A stretch of DNA of 64,000 nt from Gilliamella sp. Pra-s52 (GCF_009795805.1 NZ_WTEY01000006.1:1-64000), one strand, 5' to 3'. Shown: positions 55,525 through 64,000, counted from the stretch's first letter. A program made the numbers and translations. The notes: generated by a model from the letters alone, not told the origin.

Positions 55525-56904
55525 TTGGCAAAAGCAGTAAAACGTGCTTATGTTTGTAATGATTGCGGAGCAGACTACCCTCGTTGGCAAGGGCAATGTA
55601 GTTCATGTCACGCTTGGAACACCATCACCGAAGTTAGACTTGCTAGCACCTCATCACGTAATGATCGGTTAACGGGGTATGCAGGTAGTAGTGTTGGACA
55701 AGCTAAAATTCAAAAATTATCTGAAATCAGTTTAGAGGCATTACCGCGGTTTTCAACGGGGTTTTCAGAATTTGACCGCGTGCTTGGTGGGGGTGTTGTA
55801 CCGGGTAGTGCTATTCTTATTGGTGGAAACCCTGGGGCAGGTAAAAGTACGTTGTTACTGCAAACCATGAGTAAGCTCTCATCACAAATGAATACGCTTT
55901 ATGTTACTGGTGAAGAATCACTCCAACAAGTGGCGATGCGAGCTCATCGTTTAGGATTACCTGCTGATAATATCAATATGCTATCTGAAACCAGCATTGA
56001 ACAAATATGCTTACTTGCTGAACAATCACAACCTAAACTGATGGTGATTGACTCAATTCAAGTTATGCACTTAACTGACATTCAATCGTCCCCCGGTAGT
56101 GTTGCACAAGTGCGTGAAACAGCAGCTTACTTAACGCGTTTTGCCAAAACTAAAGGTATTGCCATTATTATGGTTGGACATGTCACCAAAGATGGCTCGC
56201 TTGCAGGACCCAAAGTGCTTGAACACTGCATTGACTGTTCTGTCTTATTAGATGGTGATGCGGATTCACGTTTTAGAACATTACGAAGCCATAAAAACCG
56301 TTTTGGTGCCGTGAATGAACTAGGCGTATTTGCCATGACCGAACAAGGTCTAAAAGAGGTTAGCAATCCATCCGCCATCTTTTTAAGCCGTGGTGATGAA
56401 ATGCTACCGGGTAGCTCGGTAATGGTATTGTGGGAAGGGACACGTCCATTATTGGTTGAAATTCAAGCCCTTGTCGACCATTCTATGTATGGCAATCCAC
56501 GACGTGTAACAGTAGGATTAGATCAAAACCGACTTGCATTATTACTTGCAGTATTACACAGGCATGGTGGATTACAAATGGCCGATCAAGACATTTTTGT
56601 TAATGTAGTTGGTGGCGTAAAAGTCACCGAAACCAGTGCAGACTTAGCATTAATTTCGGCTTTAGTCTCTAGTTTTCGTAATCGTCCGTTACCGCAAGAT
56701 ATCGTTATTTTTGGCGAGATTGGACTGGGTGGTGAAATTCGCCCAGTACCAAGTGGTCAAGAACGTATTACTGAAGCGGCTAAACATGGCTTTAAAAAAG
56801 CAATTGTTCCCATTGCCAACATGCCTAAAAAGAAACCCGAAAATATGCAAATTTTTGGCGTCAAAAAGGTATCAGAAGTGCTAGATATTTTAAGTAATTT
56901 TTAG
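55525..56904 (+). CDS. radA: DNA repair protein RadA (Sms)
   Basis: RecA-related ATPase that promotes branch migration in recombination. 459 residues. It has the N-terminal zinc finger CNDCGADYPRWQGQCSSC, Walker A GGNPGAGKST, the KNRFG motif and a C-terminal Lon-like domain. The start is TTG (55525) with TAGGAG upstream; the residues AKAVKRAYVCN align exactly with E. coli MAKAPKRAFVCN. It is coupled to serB; nadR, next in E. coli, is missing. Confidence 0.97.
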   Translation: MAKAVKRAYVCNDCGADYPRWQGQCSSCHAWNTITEVRLASTSSRNDRLTGYAGSSVGQAKIQKLSEISLEALPRFSTGFSEFDRVLGGGVVPGSAILIGGNPGAGKSTLLLQTMSKLSSQMNTLYVTGEESLQQVAMRAHRLGLPADNINMLSETSIEQICLLAEQSQPKLMVIDSIQVMHLTDIQSSPGSVAQVRETAAYLTRFAKTKGIAIIMVGHVTKDGSLAGPKVLEHCIDCSVLLDGDADSRFRTLRSHKNRFGAVNELGVFAMTEQGLKEVSNPSAIFLSRGDEMLPGSSVMVLWEGTRPLLVEIQALVDHSMYGNPRRVTVGLDQNRLALLLAVLHRHGGLQMADQDIFVNVVGGVKVTETSADLALISALVSSFRNRPLPQDIVIFGEIGLGGEIRPVPSGQERITEAAKHGFKKAIVPIANMPKKKPENMQIFGVKKVSEVLDILSNF

Positions 56905-56933
56905 CTAAAAATTGTATTTGCCTTTTACACAAA

Positions 56934-56964
56934 CGTATCCGCCGATAAGGTATCGGTGGATACG
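56934..56964. terminator. Inverted repeat between radA and ppnN
   Basis: CGTATCCGCCGATA pairs with its complement with one G-T position around a 3-nt loop. It lies between two converging genes. No T-run, so a hairpin of probable 3'-end function. Confidence 0.6.
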
Positions 56965-57008
56965 ATAAATTAAGCGACTATGTGCACCAACAATTAAAAC
57001 ACTATGTG

Positions 57009-57056
57009 AAATACTAAGTTAAATGCAAAGTTAAATACTAAGTTAAATACAAAGCT
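57009..57056. repeat. Four 12-bp tandem units next to the ppnN stop
   Basis: AAATACTAAGTT-type units repeat four times with small changes (units 1 and 3 identical), ending on the ppnN stop codon. It is noncoding and its function is unknown. Confidence 0.75.
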
Positions 57057-58432
57057 TAATAACAAATCTCATAACAAGGCTGATAAGCCGTTCCACCCGG
57101 TAACTTCATACGGTCTTGCTTAATAAAGCTTCGCAATAAATTATCCATTTGTTTCATAATTTCGCTATCGCCTTGTAGCTTATAAGGACCTTTTTCAGCA
57201 ATTTGCTTCATACCAAATTCTTTAACATTGCCTGCCACAATACCCGAAAACGCACGACGTAAATCAGCAGCTAATAGTTCAGCTGGTTGATCCTTATGAA
57301 GATTTAATGACGCCATATTGTCATGAGTGGGATCAAATGGATGTTGTAGCGATTCGTCAATTTTTAAAAGCCAATTAAATCCATAAGCATCGCCTGTTTT
57401 TAAGCGTGAAGATTTAACATGCTTAACACCCTCTTTCATAATGCGAGCCACTTGCTCAGGTGAATCGATCACAATTTGATAAAGCTTCGTCGCTTCATCG
57501 CCTAGTGTGTTACGAATAAAGCTATCGATAGAAGCAAAATAGGCTTCGCACTCTTTAGGACCTGTTAAAATTAACGGTAATGTTTGTTGTTTATTGGCTG
57601 GATTTAGCAAAATACCCAGAATATAAAGTAACTCCTCGGCAGTGCCAGGACCACCAGGAAAAATAACAATACCATGAGCCATTCGCACAAACGCTTCAAG
57701 GCGCTTTTCGATATCGGGCATAATAATCAATTCATTAACTAGCGCATTAGGCGGCTCTGCGGCGATGATTGACGGCTCGGTCATGCCAATAAAACGGCTC
57801 TCTTTGTAACGTTGCTGTGCATGGCCTACGGCTGCCCCTTTCATTGGTGCTTCCATCACACCCGGACCACAACCCGTACAAATATTTAACTCTCGTAAGC
57901 CCAGTTGCATGCCGACTTGACGGGCATAGTAATATTCATTTTCATTAATAGAATGGCCACCCCAACAAACAACCAAATTTGGCTCTTCGCCCACATGGAG
58001 TGCATTGGCATTACGTAAAATCGAAAAAACAAGGTTAGTGATATAAAATGAGTGATCTTTTTCAAGTTGAACATTTGCCATTAACTCTTTAATGGCACTG
58101 ATTTGGCTATTTAAAAATAAAATATCTCGCAATACCGCAAAAAGATTTGCTTGAATTGAGCGAATAATCTTTCCATCAACGAAAGCGCTTTCTGGCGCAT
58201 TAACGAGTTCTAATTTAACACCACGCTCTTTACTGATCACATTGATTTCAAAAGACTTAAATCTATCGAGCAGATCTTTAGTATTATCGGTCTTGCTTCC
58301 TGCATTTAATGTTGCCAATGAGCAATTTCGATATAATTGATAAAGCTCACTATTGGCTGATTTTTTTAGGATATCAACTTCAGCCTGAGCAAGTAAATCC
58401 ATCGATCCTAATGGGCTAATATGGGTAATCAT
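57056..58432 (-). CDS. ppnN: Nucleotide 5'-monophosphate nucleosidase PpnN (YgdH)
   Basis: 458 residues (454 in E. coli). It cleaves purine and pyrimidine nucleoside monophosphates to base and ribose-5-phosphate; the E. coli enzyme is stimulated by (p)ppGpp. The LOG-family motif PGGPGTAEE is preceded by [14 protein letters not shown]. The N-terminus [14 protein letters not shown] and C-terminus PCYEICY match. No clear neighbour partner. Confidence 0.96.
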   Translation of the reverse strand: MITHISPLGSMDLLAQAEVDILKKSANSELYQLYRNCSLATLNAGSKTDNTKDLLDRFKSFEINVISKERGVKLELVNAPESAFVDGKIIRSIQANLFAVLRDILFLNSQISAIKELMANVQLEKDHSFYITNLVFSILRNANALHVGEEPNLVVCWGGHSINENEYYYARQVGMQLGLRELNICTGCGPGVMEAPMKGAAVGHAQQRYKESRFIGMTEPSIIAAEPPNALVNELIIMPDIEKRLEAFVRMAHGIVIFPGGPGTAEELLYILGILLNPANKQQTLPLILTGPKECEAYFASIDSFIRNTLGDEATKLYQIVIDSPEQVARIMKEGVKHVKSSRLKTGDAYGFNWLLKIDESLQHPFDPTHDNMASLNLHKDQPAELLAADLRRAFSGIVAGNVKEFGMKQIAEKGPYKLQGDSEIMKQMDNLLRSFIKQDRMKLPGGTAYQPCYEICY

Positions 58433-58990
58433 CGCAACCTCGACATGACGTTTTTATCAACAAAGGGATTATTATATACTCAAACCGATTGAATAAGTAA
58501 AGTTGGTAAATGTAATTAATTATAGAAATTAATCTGCTTTATTTTTGATAGATATTATAGGGTAATGCATGTTTTGAACAATTAATTGAAGTGCGAAAAT
58601 ACACATACTAATAATTAGACTAAACCGCCGATTATGTTCTCTTGGCTCAAAATTATTAAATAGTAATAAATATTGACCATAGAACCTTATTTAGCATCGG
58701 TTATTATATTTTATAAATATGTATAAAAAACAGTCAGGAAAGCCATTGATTTTATTAAAGTTTTTAATTTTCTATTTTTACCAAAAATAGCTATTAAAAA
58801 TTTCCTAAAAGGTGAATTCTCTAGATAATACCCTTAGAATTAACAAAACTTTACAATTCTTTTAAAAAAAAACTAGCCATTTAATTTTTAGCAAGTTATG
58901 CTTTATTCAAATTACAAAATAGCTCATGAAACGAGCATTAAAACCAAAAAAACCAAATAAAACAATAAATTAATTGACAGGAAAATAAAA
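58433..58990. other. Gene-free region upstream of the adhesin gene
   Basis: About 560 bp, very AT-rich, with one copy of the dispersed repeat (58733). The region ends with the adhesin ribosome-binding site GACAGGA at about 58976-58982. No ORF or RNA gene was recognised. Promoter elements cannot be fixed by eye. Confidence 0.5.
58733..58766 (+). repeat. Dispersed GTCAGGAAAG repeat, copy near the adhesin
   Basis: GTCAGGAAAG, then CCATTGATTTTATT and AAAGTTTTT; near-identical to the copies at 336 and in the 23.4-24.4 kb island. It lies about 225 bp upstream of the adhesin ATG. Confidence 0.8.
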
Positions 58991-60706
58991 ATGCACTACC
59001 ATGGTCGGCATCTGGCATCTGGCATCTGGCATCTGGCCTGCCAAACCGATGCCCTAAATCTTATTGATTCGCACAGTGGTCAAAAACAGGCGCCACGGTT
59101 ATTTTCATCACCGAAGTCATTTTGCGTAGCGAAATCGACGCCGTCATCGTGGTCTTTATTGGCGATGTCTTCGGCAGGTTCTTCAGCAGCATCCTCGGAA
59201 ACATTCTCAGGAGCCTCTTCGGTTAGGTCATCGGCAACATCTTCGGCAAAATTATCGCCGATATCCAAGTGGTTATTAAAACCGCCATCATTGTTAACAA
59301 AATCGGCATTGTTCTTTGCGCCATTATTGTTATTGTCATATACGCAGGGAGTACAGGCGTTAACGGCTTATACCTCAATGACAATAGAGGGCAGTGCGCC
59401 GTATTTAACGTTTGATGGAGGGCAAACTAAATTAACTGATACAGACAGTTTATTGTCGATAAAGTTGCAGGATGGAACGGTATACACAAGGTCAACCAAC
59501 CCATCCACGCCAAGCAATCCAATCAGGTTGCCATATGTGGGGAGTAACTTAAGTCATATAGAGACGATAGTACCACCATCCCAGAATTCAATCACCATGA
59601 ATGATTTGGTCAGTCAGGGATATTGGCGAGATGATGATGGCGATGGACAGGGAGTAGGTGGAGTAACGGCATCGGGGAGTATATCGGTAACGTTTAAGGA
59701 TAAAAACGGTAGAAAGGTTAATCGTACTGATGCATTAGATATATGTAATGCCCCTTATAAGGTAACTTTAACAAGTAGAAGAGGCACATTAAGCACGCGG
59801 TATGGGGTACCAAGAAGTAGTAGTTTTAGTGGCGCTACGGTGGATTATTATATTAATCCGAATTCATCACAGCCCGGTATTTGTTCGGTCAGACCTAATC
59901 TAATCTATGGCACAGATCGCTGGGCAGGCCCAGCTAACATATGGAGTCCAACTAAGGGCTTTTTAGTTCAGTCAACGAGTCCATCATCTTACGGTCAAAA
60001 CTTTCCAACAACGGGTTCAGATGGTTTGTATTTTGATTTGGATGTAGGGGGGGTAGATGTAGCTCAGTTAACTTGGTCTTCGGTCACTCACAGTGGAATA
60101 ACAGCTACAGTATCGGTGGTAGCAGCTAATGATAGATGGATTCCTAGTAATGGTAAAGGGAAACGGGTAACACGGGTAACGTTGCGTGGCCCTAAGGCAA
60201 GTAGTAGTCAAATAAGCTCAAGTAATCCAGGTCGAATTACCGTGCCATCTTTGCCACAGACCTTCGAGTTGGTCGGTAGGGATAGAAGTGGTAATGAGGT
60301 TCGTTATGGATTTGTGTTGAGGCAGTGGTTCGTCAATCGGGGTAATCAAAATAAACCTTATAGAGACCAATTAGCATGGTGTAATAGTTTGGGTTATCGG
60401 ATACCTAGGGTAAGGGATTTAACCAATGCGAAGTGTGGTGTAAATAATAGTGAATTCCCATGTGTAAATGGCATAGATGGCGCAACACCTAGTTCATTAG
60501 GTAGCGATTACCAGCGTCACATCGGTGCAGGTTTTTTCACGGAGTGGGGCTACATGGACCACTACGCTGATGCGGGCTTCGTCTACTTCTACTACTGGAC
60601 GAGCGACGCGGCGGGTAGCAGCCAGTTCTATGCCGACCCGGTCGACGGCAACGTGTTCAGCGGCAGTGCCAGCCTCTCCCGCTATGGCCTTTGCACCGCA
60701 CCTTAG
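58991..60706 (+). CDS. Exported invasin-type adhesin with C-type-lectin-like C-terminus
   Basis: 571 residues. The unusual N-terminal ~85 residues are Ser/Ala-rich and begin with a heptamer-repeat tract. A signal-like segment follows at about 92-122 (LLTKSALFFAPLLLL, cleavage after VQA). The mature part resembles invasin/'adhesion domain' (DUF823-like) proteins (YGTDRWAGPANIWSPTKGF, FVLRQWFVNRG). It ends in an Lcl/DUF1566-like domain (AWCNSLGYRIPRVRDLTNA, YYWTSDA, YGLC). The last ~55 codons are strikingly GC-rich. The SD GACAGGA supports the ATG. Function in host binding is inferred. Confidence 0.8.
   Translation: MHYHGRHLASGIWHLACQTDALNLIDSHSGQKQAPRLFSSPKSFCVAKSTPSSWSLLAMSSAGSSAASSETFSGASSVRSSATSSAKLSPISKWLLKPPSLLTKSALFFAPLLLLSYTQGVQALTAYTSMTIEGSAPYLTFDGGQTKLTDTDSLLSIKLQDGTVYTRSTNPSTPSNPIRLPYVGSNLSHIETIVPPSQNSITMNDLVSQGYWRDDDGDGQGVGGVTASGSISVTFKDKNGRKVNRTDALDICNAPYKVTLTSRRGTLSTRYGVPRSSSFSGATVDYYINPNSSQPGICSVRPNLIYGTDRWAGPANIWSPTKGFLVQSTSPSSYGQNFPTTGSDGLYFDLDVGGVDVAQLTWSSVTHSGITATVSVVAANDRWIPSNGKGKRVTRVTLRGPKASSSQISSSNPGRITVPSLPQTFELVGRDRSGNEVRYGFVLRQWFVNRGNQNKPYRDQLAWCNSLGYRIPRVRDLTNAKCGVNNSEFPCVNGIDGATPSSLGSDYQRHIGAGFFTEWGYMDHYADAGFVYFYYWTSDAAGSSQFYADPVDGNVFSGSASLSRYGLCTAP
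59007..59037 (+). repeat. Heptanucleotide tandem repeat inside the adhesin coding region
   Basis: Four copies of GGCATCT plus GGC, starting 16 bases after the ATG. Because seven is not a multiple of three, gain or loss of one unit shifts the frame of the whole protein. As sequenced, the downstream frame is open (ON). Confidence 0.9.
60541..60706 (+). other. GC-rich 3' segment of the adhesin gene (candidate variable region)
   Basis: Hand count gives about 104 G+C in 166 bases (63%), against roughly 38% in 60421-60480 of the same gene. Of the last 54 codons, about 34 end in C (TAC, GAC, TTC, AGC and so on), quite unlike the rest of the window. It encodes the surface end of the lectin-like domain. 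Confidence 0.7.
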
Positions 60707-61019
60707 CTTTTAGCGTTTAGTTCTTAATCCTTAGGGCGCGGAAGGGGGTTACGGTGCCTGAGGGGATAATATAACAAAGAATAAAGCCCCCGCGTAAGTT
60801 GGGGCGTTTCCCTTAGGGTTGCGCCGTTGTGGCAAAGCCACAATAGCGCCGCCCCCCCGCCACATGTAAATATCCAAATCACTATATCTATTCCACCATT
60901 CAAAATCCAAAAAAGACATTATTTCTGTCAAAAATCCTTTACTTGTAAAAGCTAATTTGTTCATAGTCAAAAAATAAAGTCTATGCTAGACTGAATCAAA
61001 CTCTGAAGCTCTTTTACCT
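60707..61019. other. GC-rich hairpins downstream of the adhesin gene
   Basis: The GC-rich composition continues to about 60860. Hairpins GCCCC/GGGGC (60786-60805) and TTGTGGC-AAA-GCCACAA (60827-60843) are present, then AT-rich sequence resumes. A 73-codon minus-strand frame (60749-60970) has no supporting homology I trust. The hairpins could terminate the adhesin transcript or mark a cassette boundary. Confidence 0.45.
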
Positions 61020-61100
61020 AAGTGAAATAGTGATTTTATAAGGTGGATTAGCCGCGGTATAGCTCAGAAATGGCTATGCTTCCCGATTTGGATAAGGTGT
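61020..61100 (+). promoter_or_regulatory. Possible structured moaA leader (Moco-riboswitch-like, tentative)
   Basis: The region before moaA holds GGTGGATTAGCCGCGG, an ATAGC/GCTAT hairpin and GGCTATGCTTCCC. The last element faintly resembles the GGCTGACGCTTCC block of Moco RNA motifs upstream of moaA in other gammaproteobacteria. I cannot fold or score it, so this is only a pointer. Confidence 0.3.
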
Positions 61101-61109
61101 TTGTTTTAT

Positions 61110-62084
61110 ATGCAATTAATGGATAATTATCAACGTCGATTTCAGTATCTGCGTTTGTCGATTACCGAGCAGTGCAATTTTCAGTGTCAGTACTGCCTGC
61201 CTAATGGCTATCAACCTAATAAAGCACATCAATTTTTAACTCTTAATGAGATTGATAATGTAGTATCAACATTTGCTGAACTTGGTGTACACAAAATTCG
61301 GTTAACAGGTGGCGAACCAAGTTTGCGTCGTGATTTTGTTGATATTTTGTCGCTGATTTCTGCATATCCAAGTATTAACGAAATTGCCATGACAACTAAT
61401 GGGTCACGTTTATTAAAAAATATCCATTATTGGCATCAAGCAGGTTTGAATGCGATTAATATTAGTATTGATAGTTTTTCCCCCCATTTGTTTAAATTAA
61501 TTACTGGGCAAGATAAGCTTAAAGAATTATTGCAATGTGTTGAAAAATCGTTAGAAGTGGGTATAAAAAAGGTCAAAATTAACACCGTTTTGATGAAAAA
61601 CATGAATGATAATCTAACTGATTATTTATCATGGATTAAACAGCGTCCTGTTGAGTTGCGTTTTATTGAACTAATGGAAACAGGCGAAAGTGGTGATATT
61701 TTTAATCGTCACCATGTTTCAGGGCAATCAATCGAATTACAACTAATTGAGCAAGGTTGGTTGTTGCAGCCTAAAGTAGCTTTATCTGGACCCGCTAAGG
61801 TTTATACTCATTGCGATTATCAAGGTAAGATTGGGTTGATTATGCCGTATTCAAAAGATTTTTGTAAGAGTTGTAATCGGTTAAGGGTATCATCAATTGG
61901 GCAGTTGCATTATTGTTTATTTGGTGATGCGTCTGTTGATTTGCGTGATTTGCTCCAAAGTTCAGAGCAAAAACAACAATTAATTGAAAGAATTTTTGCT
62001 TCGTTAATGATAAAGCCTGAAAAACACCTATTGCATGACCATAAGGTTGGTGTTATGCCTAATTTATCTTATGTTGGTGGTTAG
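61110..62084 (+). CDS. moaA: GTP 3',8-cyclase (molybdenum cofactor biosynthesis)
   Basis: Radical SAM enzyme of the first step of Moco synthesis. 324 residues from the ATG at 61110. The N-terminal cluster motif is CNFQCQYC and the C-terminal cluster is CKSCNRLR plus a later Cys. The protein ends in GG, needed for activity. TTG at 61101 and ATG at 61119 are alternative starts. moaB-E are not adjacent. Its product is required by the formate dehydrogenase at 42.6-45.7 kb. The 3' end overlaps the end of gluQ by 21 bp. Confidence 0.95.
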   Translation: MQLMDNYQRRFQYLRLSITEQCNFQCQYCLPNGYQPNKAHQFLTLNEIDNVVSTFAELGVHKIRLTGGEPSLRRDFVDILSLISAYPSINEIAMTTNGSRLLKNIHYWHQAGLNAINISIDSFSPHLFKLITGQDKLKELLQCVEKSLEVGIKKVKINTVLMKNMNDNLTDYLSWIKQRPVELRFIELMETGESGDIFNRHHVSGQSIELQLIEQGWLLQPKVALSGPAKVYTHCDYQGKIGLIMPYSKDFCKSCNRLRVSSIGQLHYCLFGDASVDLRDLLQSSEQKQQLIERIFASLMIKPEKHLLHDHKVGVMPNLSYVGG

Positions 62085-62951
62085 TAAGCGATTTTGTTTG
62101 GGAATATTGGTTATTTTCCAGTGGTTAATTGCCCAATCTAATAACTGTTTTTGCGTGGCATCTTGCCAATTTTGAGGGATTTGTTGTCCTAAAAACTGCA
62201 GTGCCTGTATTGTTAAGGATTGTGTATTACTGACCTCAATGGGTTTTGCGTGGTTTTGTTTGGAAAGCTTGTTGCCGTTATTATCTAGTACCAATGGTAA
62301 ATGACAATAGCTTGGTGTTGGTAAGCCCAAAAGCTGATAGAGCGAAATCTGTTTAGCGGTGACAGGCAATAAGTCTGCACCTCGCACTATTTCGGTAATA
62401 CCTTGCTGGTGATCATCAAGTACTACCACTAAATTGTAAGCAAATAAACCATCTTTGCGGTGAATAATAAAGTCTTCTTGAGCATTTTGGGCGTCGAACG
62501 TTTGAATGCCACGAATGCGATCGGTAAACTGATATACGGGTTGCGTCTGTTTTAGGCGTATGGCAAGTGGTTGGTTGGGGCTATTTAGATGTCGATCACG
62601 ACAAAAACCATCATAAATCCCATAAGGTAAATTGTGAATGCGTTGCCTTGTGCAGTCACAAAAATAAGCCTGCTGTTTATCTAAAAGAGTTTGTAGAACA
62701 GCTTGATAACGTTCACTGCACGTCGATTGGTATAAGATTTCATCATCCCAGTATAAATTAAAGGCTTCTAATGTTTTTAAGATGAGTGATGATGCGCCTT
62801 TTACTTCTCGTGGTGGGTCGATATCTTCAATACGAACCAACCATTTGCCATGACAAGATTTTGCTTGTAAATAGCTACCAAGAGCGGTCACCAGTGAACC
62901 AAAATGTAATGGTCCAGATGGTGACGGGGCAAAACGACCAATATAGTGCAT
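62064..62951 (-). CDS. gluQ: Glutamyl-Q tRNA(Asp) synthetase
   Basis: 295 residues. Attaches glutamate to the queuosine base of tRNA(Asp). It is a truncated GluRS catalytic domain: HIGH-like PSGPLHFGSL, KLSKQNHA (KMSKS-like), a zinc-type Cys cluster (CDC...), and no anticodon-binding domain. It lies after dksA on the same strand, as in E. coli, and converges with moaA. Confidence 0.95.
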   Translation of the reverse strand: MHYIGRFAPSPSGPLHFGSLVTALGSYLQAKSCHGKWLVRIEDIDPPREVKGASSLILKTLEAFNLYWDDEILYQSTCSERYQAVLQTLLDKQQAYFCDCTRQRIHNLPYGIYDGFCRDRHLNSPNQPLAIRLKQTQPVYQFTDRIRGIQTFDAQNAQEDFIIHRKDGLFAYNLVVVLDDHQQGITEIVRGADLLPVTAKQISLYQLLGLPTPSYCHLPLVLDNNGNKLSKQNHAKPIEVSNTQSLTIQALQFLGQQIPQNWQDATQKQLLDWAINHWKITNIPKQNRLLTTNIR

Positions 62952-62993
62952 AGGTCAGTTGGGTAGAATAATAAAAGGTTAAGAAAGTTGGGT

Positions 62994-63449
62994 TTACATG
63001 CCCATTTGTTTTTCGCGAAGTTCAGCAAGTGTTTTACAGTCGATACATAAATCAGCTGTAGGTCTTGCTTCTAAGCGGCGGATCCCAATTTCAACCCCGC
63101 AAGAGTCACAATAACCAAAATCATCGTTTTCAATTTTCTTTAATGTTTTTTCGATTTTTTTGATTAGTTTTCGTTCTCTATCGCGAGCACGTAATTCTAA
63201 GCTGAATTCTTCTTCTTGCGTTGCTCGGTCAGCTGGATCTGGGAAATTAGCCGCTTCGTCTTGCATGTGCGAAACTGTTTTTCCCATTTCATCTTGTAAT
63301 TGAGCAAGCCATGCTTCTAAAATAAGTTTGAAATGTTTTAATTGCTTAGGATTCATATACTCCTCGCCTTTTGCCTCTTGGTAAGGTTTAAGCCCCGCAA
63401 TTGAAAGCAAGCTAAGAGAAGATGTATTTAATTTTTGTTCCTTTTTCAC
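62994..63449 (-). CDS. dksA: RNA polymerase-binding transcription factor DksA
   Basis: 151 residues, the same length as E. coli. It inserts a coiled coil into the RNAP secondary channel and acts with ppGpp. The coiled-coil tip acidic residues are in [13 protein letters not shown]. The zinc finger is CDSCGVEIG...CIDC. The N-terminus [24 protein letters not shown] fits the family. gluQ follows, and folK is upstream on the same strand. Confidence 0.97.
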   Translation of the reverse strand: MKKEQKLNTSSLSLLSIAGLKPYQEAKGEEYMNPKQLKHFKLILEAWLAQLQDEMGKTVSHMQDEAANFPDPADRATQEEEFSLELRARDRERKLIKKIEKTLKKIENDDFGYCDSCGVEIGIRRLEARPTADLCIDCKTLAELREKQMGM

Positions 63450-63585
63450 AGCAATCCCCTTAAGTACAGATTATTTGCAAGCGGTAAACTATAGCAATAA
63501 ATTAGCTGTTGGCAAATTTTTTTTTATCTTTTTTCTGCCTATAAATAAGCAAAATAGTACAACTGTATGTTATTAATAAAGATAA

Positions 63586-64000
63586 TTACTTATCCCACTT
63601 TTCTAATCCATTTTTAGGGCATTGGGTTACTAAATCATACAACTTATCGTTATCAGGTAAAATAAGTTCAGGACTGATATCAAAGAGTGGGTAGAGAACA
63701 AATTCTCTGTTTTTCATATGGTAGTGAGGGATCGTTAGTCTTTCGCTTTCGATCACTAAATCATCATACAGTAAAATATCAAGATCTAAGGTTCTTGCTC
63801 CCCATCGATTTTCTTTACGTACACGACCTTGGGCTTTTTCAATTGTCTGTAGTGCATCAAGTAGTTCAATGGGGGATAGGGCTGTTTTAATTTTTACAAC
63901 AGCATTAAGATAATCATTCTGATCCTGCGGTCCCAGTGGCTTACTGCGGTAAAAAGGTGACACTTCTAAACATGTTGTATTAGGTAATTGCTTTAATGCC
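63586..64000 (-). CDS. folK: 2-amino-4-hydroxy-6-hydroxymethyldihydropteridine pyrophosphokinase (partial, N-terminus outside)
   Basis: Folate pathway kinase. The visible ~138 residues match HPPK: SPFYRSKPLGPQDQNDYLNAVV, GRVRKENRWGARTLDLDILLY with the metal-binding Asp pair, and PHYHMKNREFVL. The frame stays open to the right edge (KQLPNTTCLEVSPFYR), so the internal GTG at 63963 is not the start and about 20-25 residues are missing. Confidence 0.93.
   Translation of the reverse strand, partial: ALKQLPNTTCLEVSPFYRSKPLGPQDQNDYLNAVVKIKTALSPIELLDALQTIEKAQGRVRKENRWGARTLDLDILLYDDLVIESERLTIPHYHMKNREFVLYPLFDISPELILPDNDKLYDLVTQCPKNGLEKWDK

Noticed and set aside
59080-59268. Acidic 62-codon minus-strand frame
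   Set aside because: It is the mirror of the Ser/Ala-rich leader of the adhesin gene; its Glu/Asp richness follows from the tct/gca-type codons on the plus strand.
60749-60970. 73-codon minus-strand frame downstream of the adhesin
   Set aside because: It crosses GC-rich hairpins and a C-run, with no homology I trust and no clear SD. Described instead as a structured intergenic region.
58991-64000. Reverse transcriptase or template repeat next to the candidate variable region
   Set aside because: No ORF with reverse-transcriptase motifs and no second GC-rich copy was found in the window, so no DGR is annotated.

Overview
The window is AT-rich chromosomal DNA of a gammaproteobacterium. Protein families and local gene pairs are enterobacterial in type (dksA/gluQ, serB-radA, ygfB-pepP, ydiB-aroD, orn opposite rsgA, fdoGHI-fdhE, ptsHI-crr), but they are reshuffled relative to E. 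coli. Low GC, these protein sequences and an invasin-type C-type-lectin adhesin suggest an Orbaceae member such as Gilliamella (insect gut). That assignment is inference: only the last bases of a 5S rRNA are present and no 16S is available.

Layout. 1-64: end of an rRNA operon and its terminator. 0.5-5.3 kb: glycolysis and sugar uptake (pgi; ptsH-ptsI-crr) plus a small lipoprotein. 5.4-12.4 kb: ygfB-pepP, tonB with Fur-like boxes, ispB, rhtA, ffh, ridA. 12.5-13.5 kb: a decayed IS3-type transposase fragment and a TM2 protein. 13.5-16.7 kb: tyrB, an entericidin-like peptide, a lipoprotein, galU. 16.8-23.2 kb: a five-gene minus-strand operon of unrecognised exported proteins. 23.2-24.5 kb: a gene-free island with two ~185-bp direct repeats that flank a one-spacer type I-F-like CRISPR relic and a strongly hairpinned element. 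24.5-31.5 kb: tcyP, a CoA-disulfide-reductase-like enzyme, hemH, waaA, orn, rsgA. 31.6-40.8 kb: an HdeD-like protein, a SulP transporter, a MINPP-like phosphatase, an ABC importer with two binding proteins, fdhE. 40.9-45.9 kb: a cysteine-type respiratory formate dehydrogenase behind an FNR-type box. 45.9-58.4 kb: plsB, aroD, ydiB, an NhaC-like antiporter, rsmB, a quinone-reductase/HxlR divergent pair, serB, radA, ppnN. 58.4-61 kb: an adhesin locus. 61-64 kb: moaA, gluQ, dksA, folK (cut by the window edge).

How genes work together. PTS proteins and pgi feed glycolysis. fdoGHI, fdhE and moaA (molybdenum cofactor) serve formate respiration under oxygen limitation. tonB and hemH belong to iron and heme handling. 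tcyP and the CoA-disulfide reductase suggest cystine/thiol redox balance. waaA, galU and plsB build the envelope.

Most unusual region: 58.7-60.9 kb. An exported adhesin gene carries four tandem 7-bp units just after its start codon, as expected for phase variation. It ends in a C-type-lectin-like domain whose last ~165 bp jump to about 63% GC (hand count) with mostly C-ending codons. This looks like a diversified or imported cassette, possibly a diversity-generating-retroelement target. No reverse transcriptase or template copy is in the window, so that remains a hypothesis.
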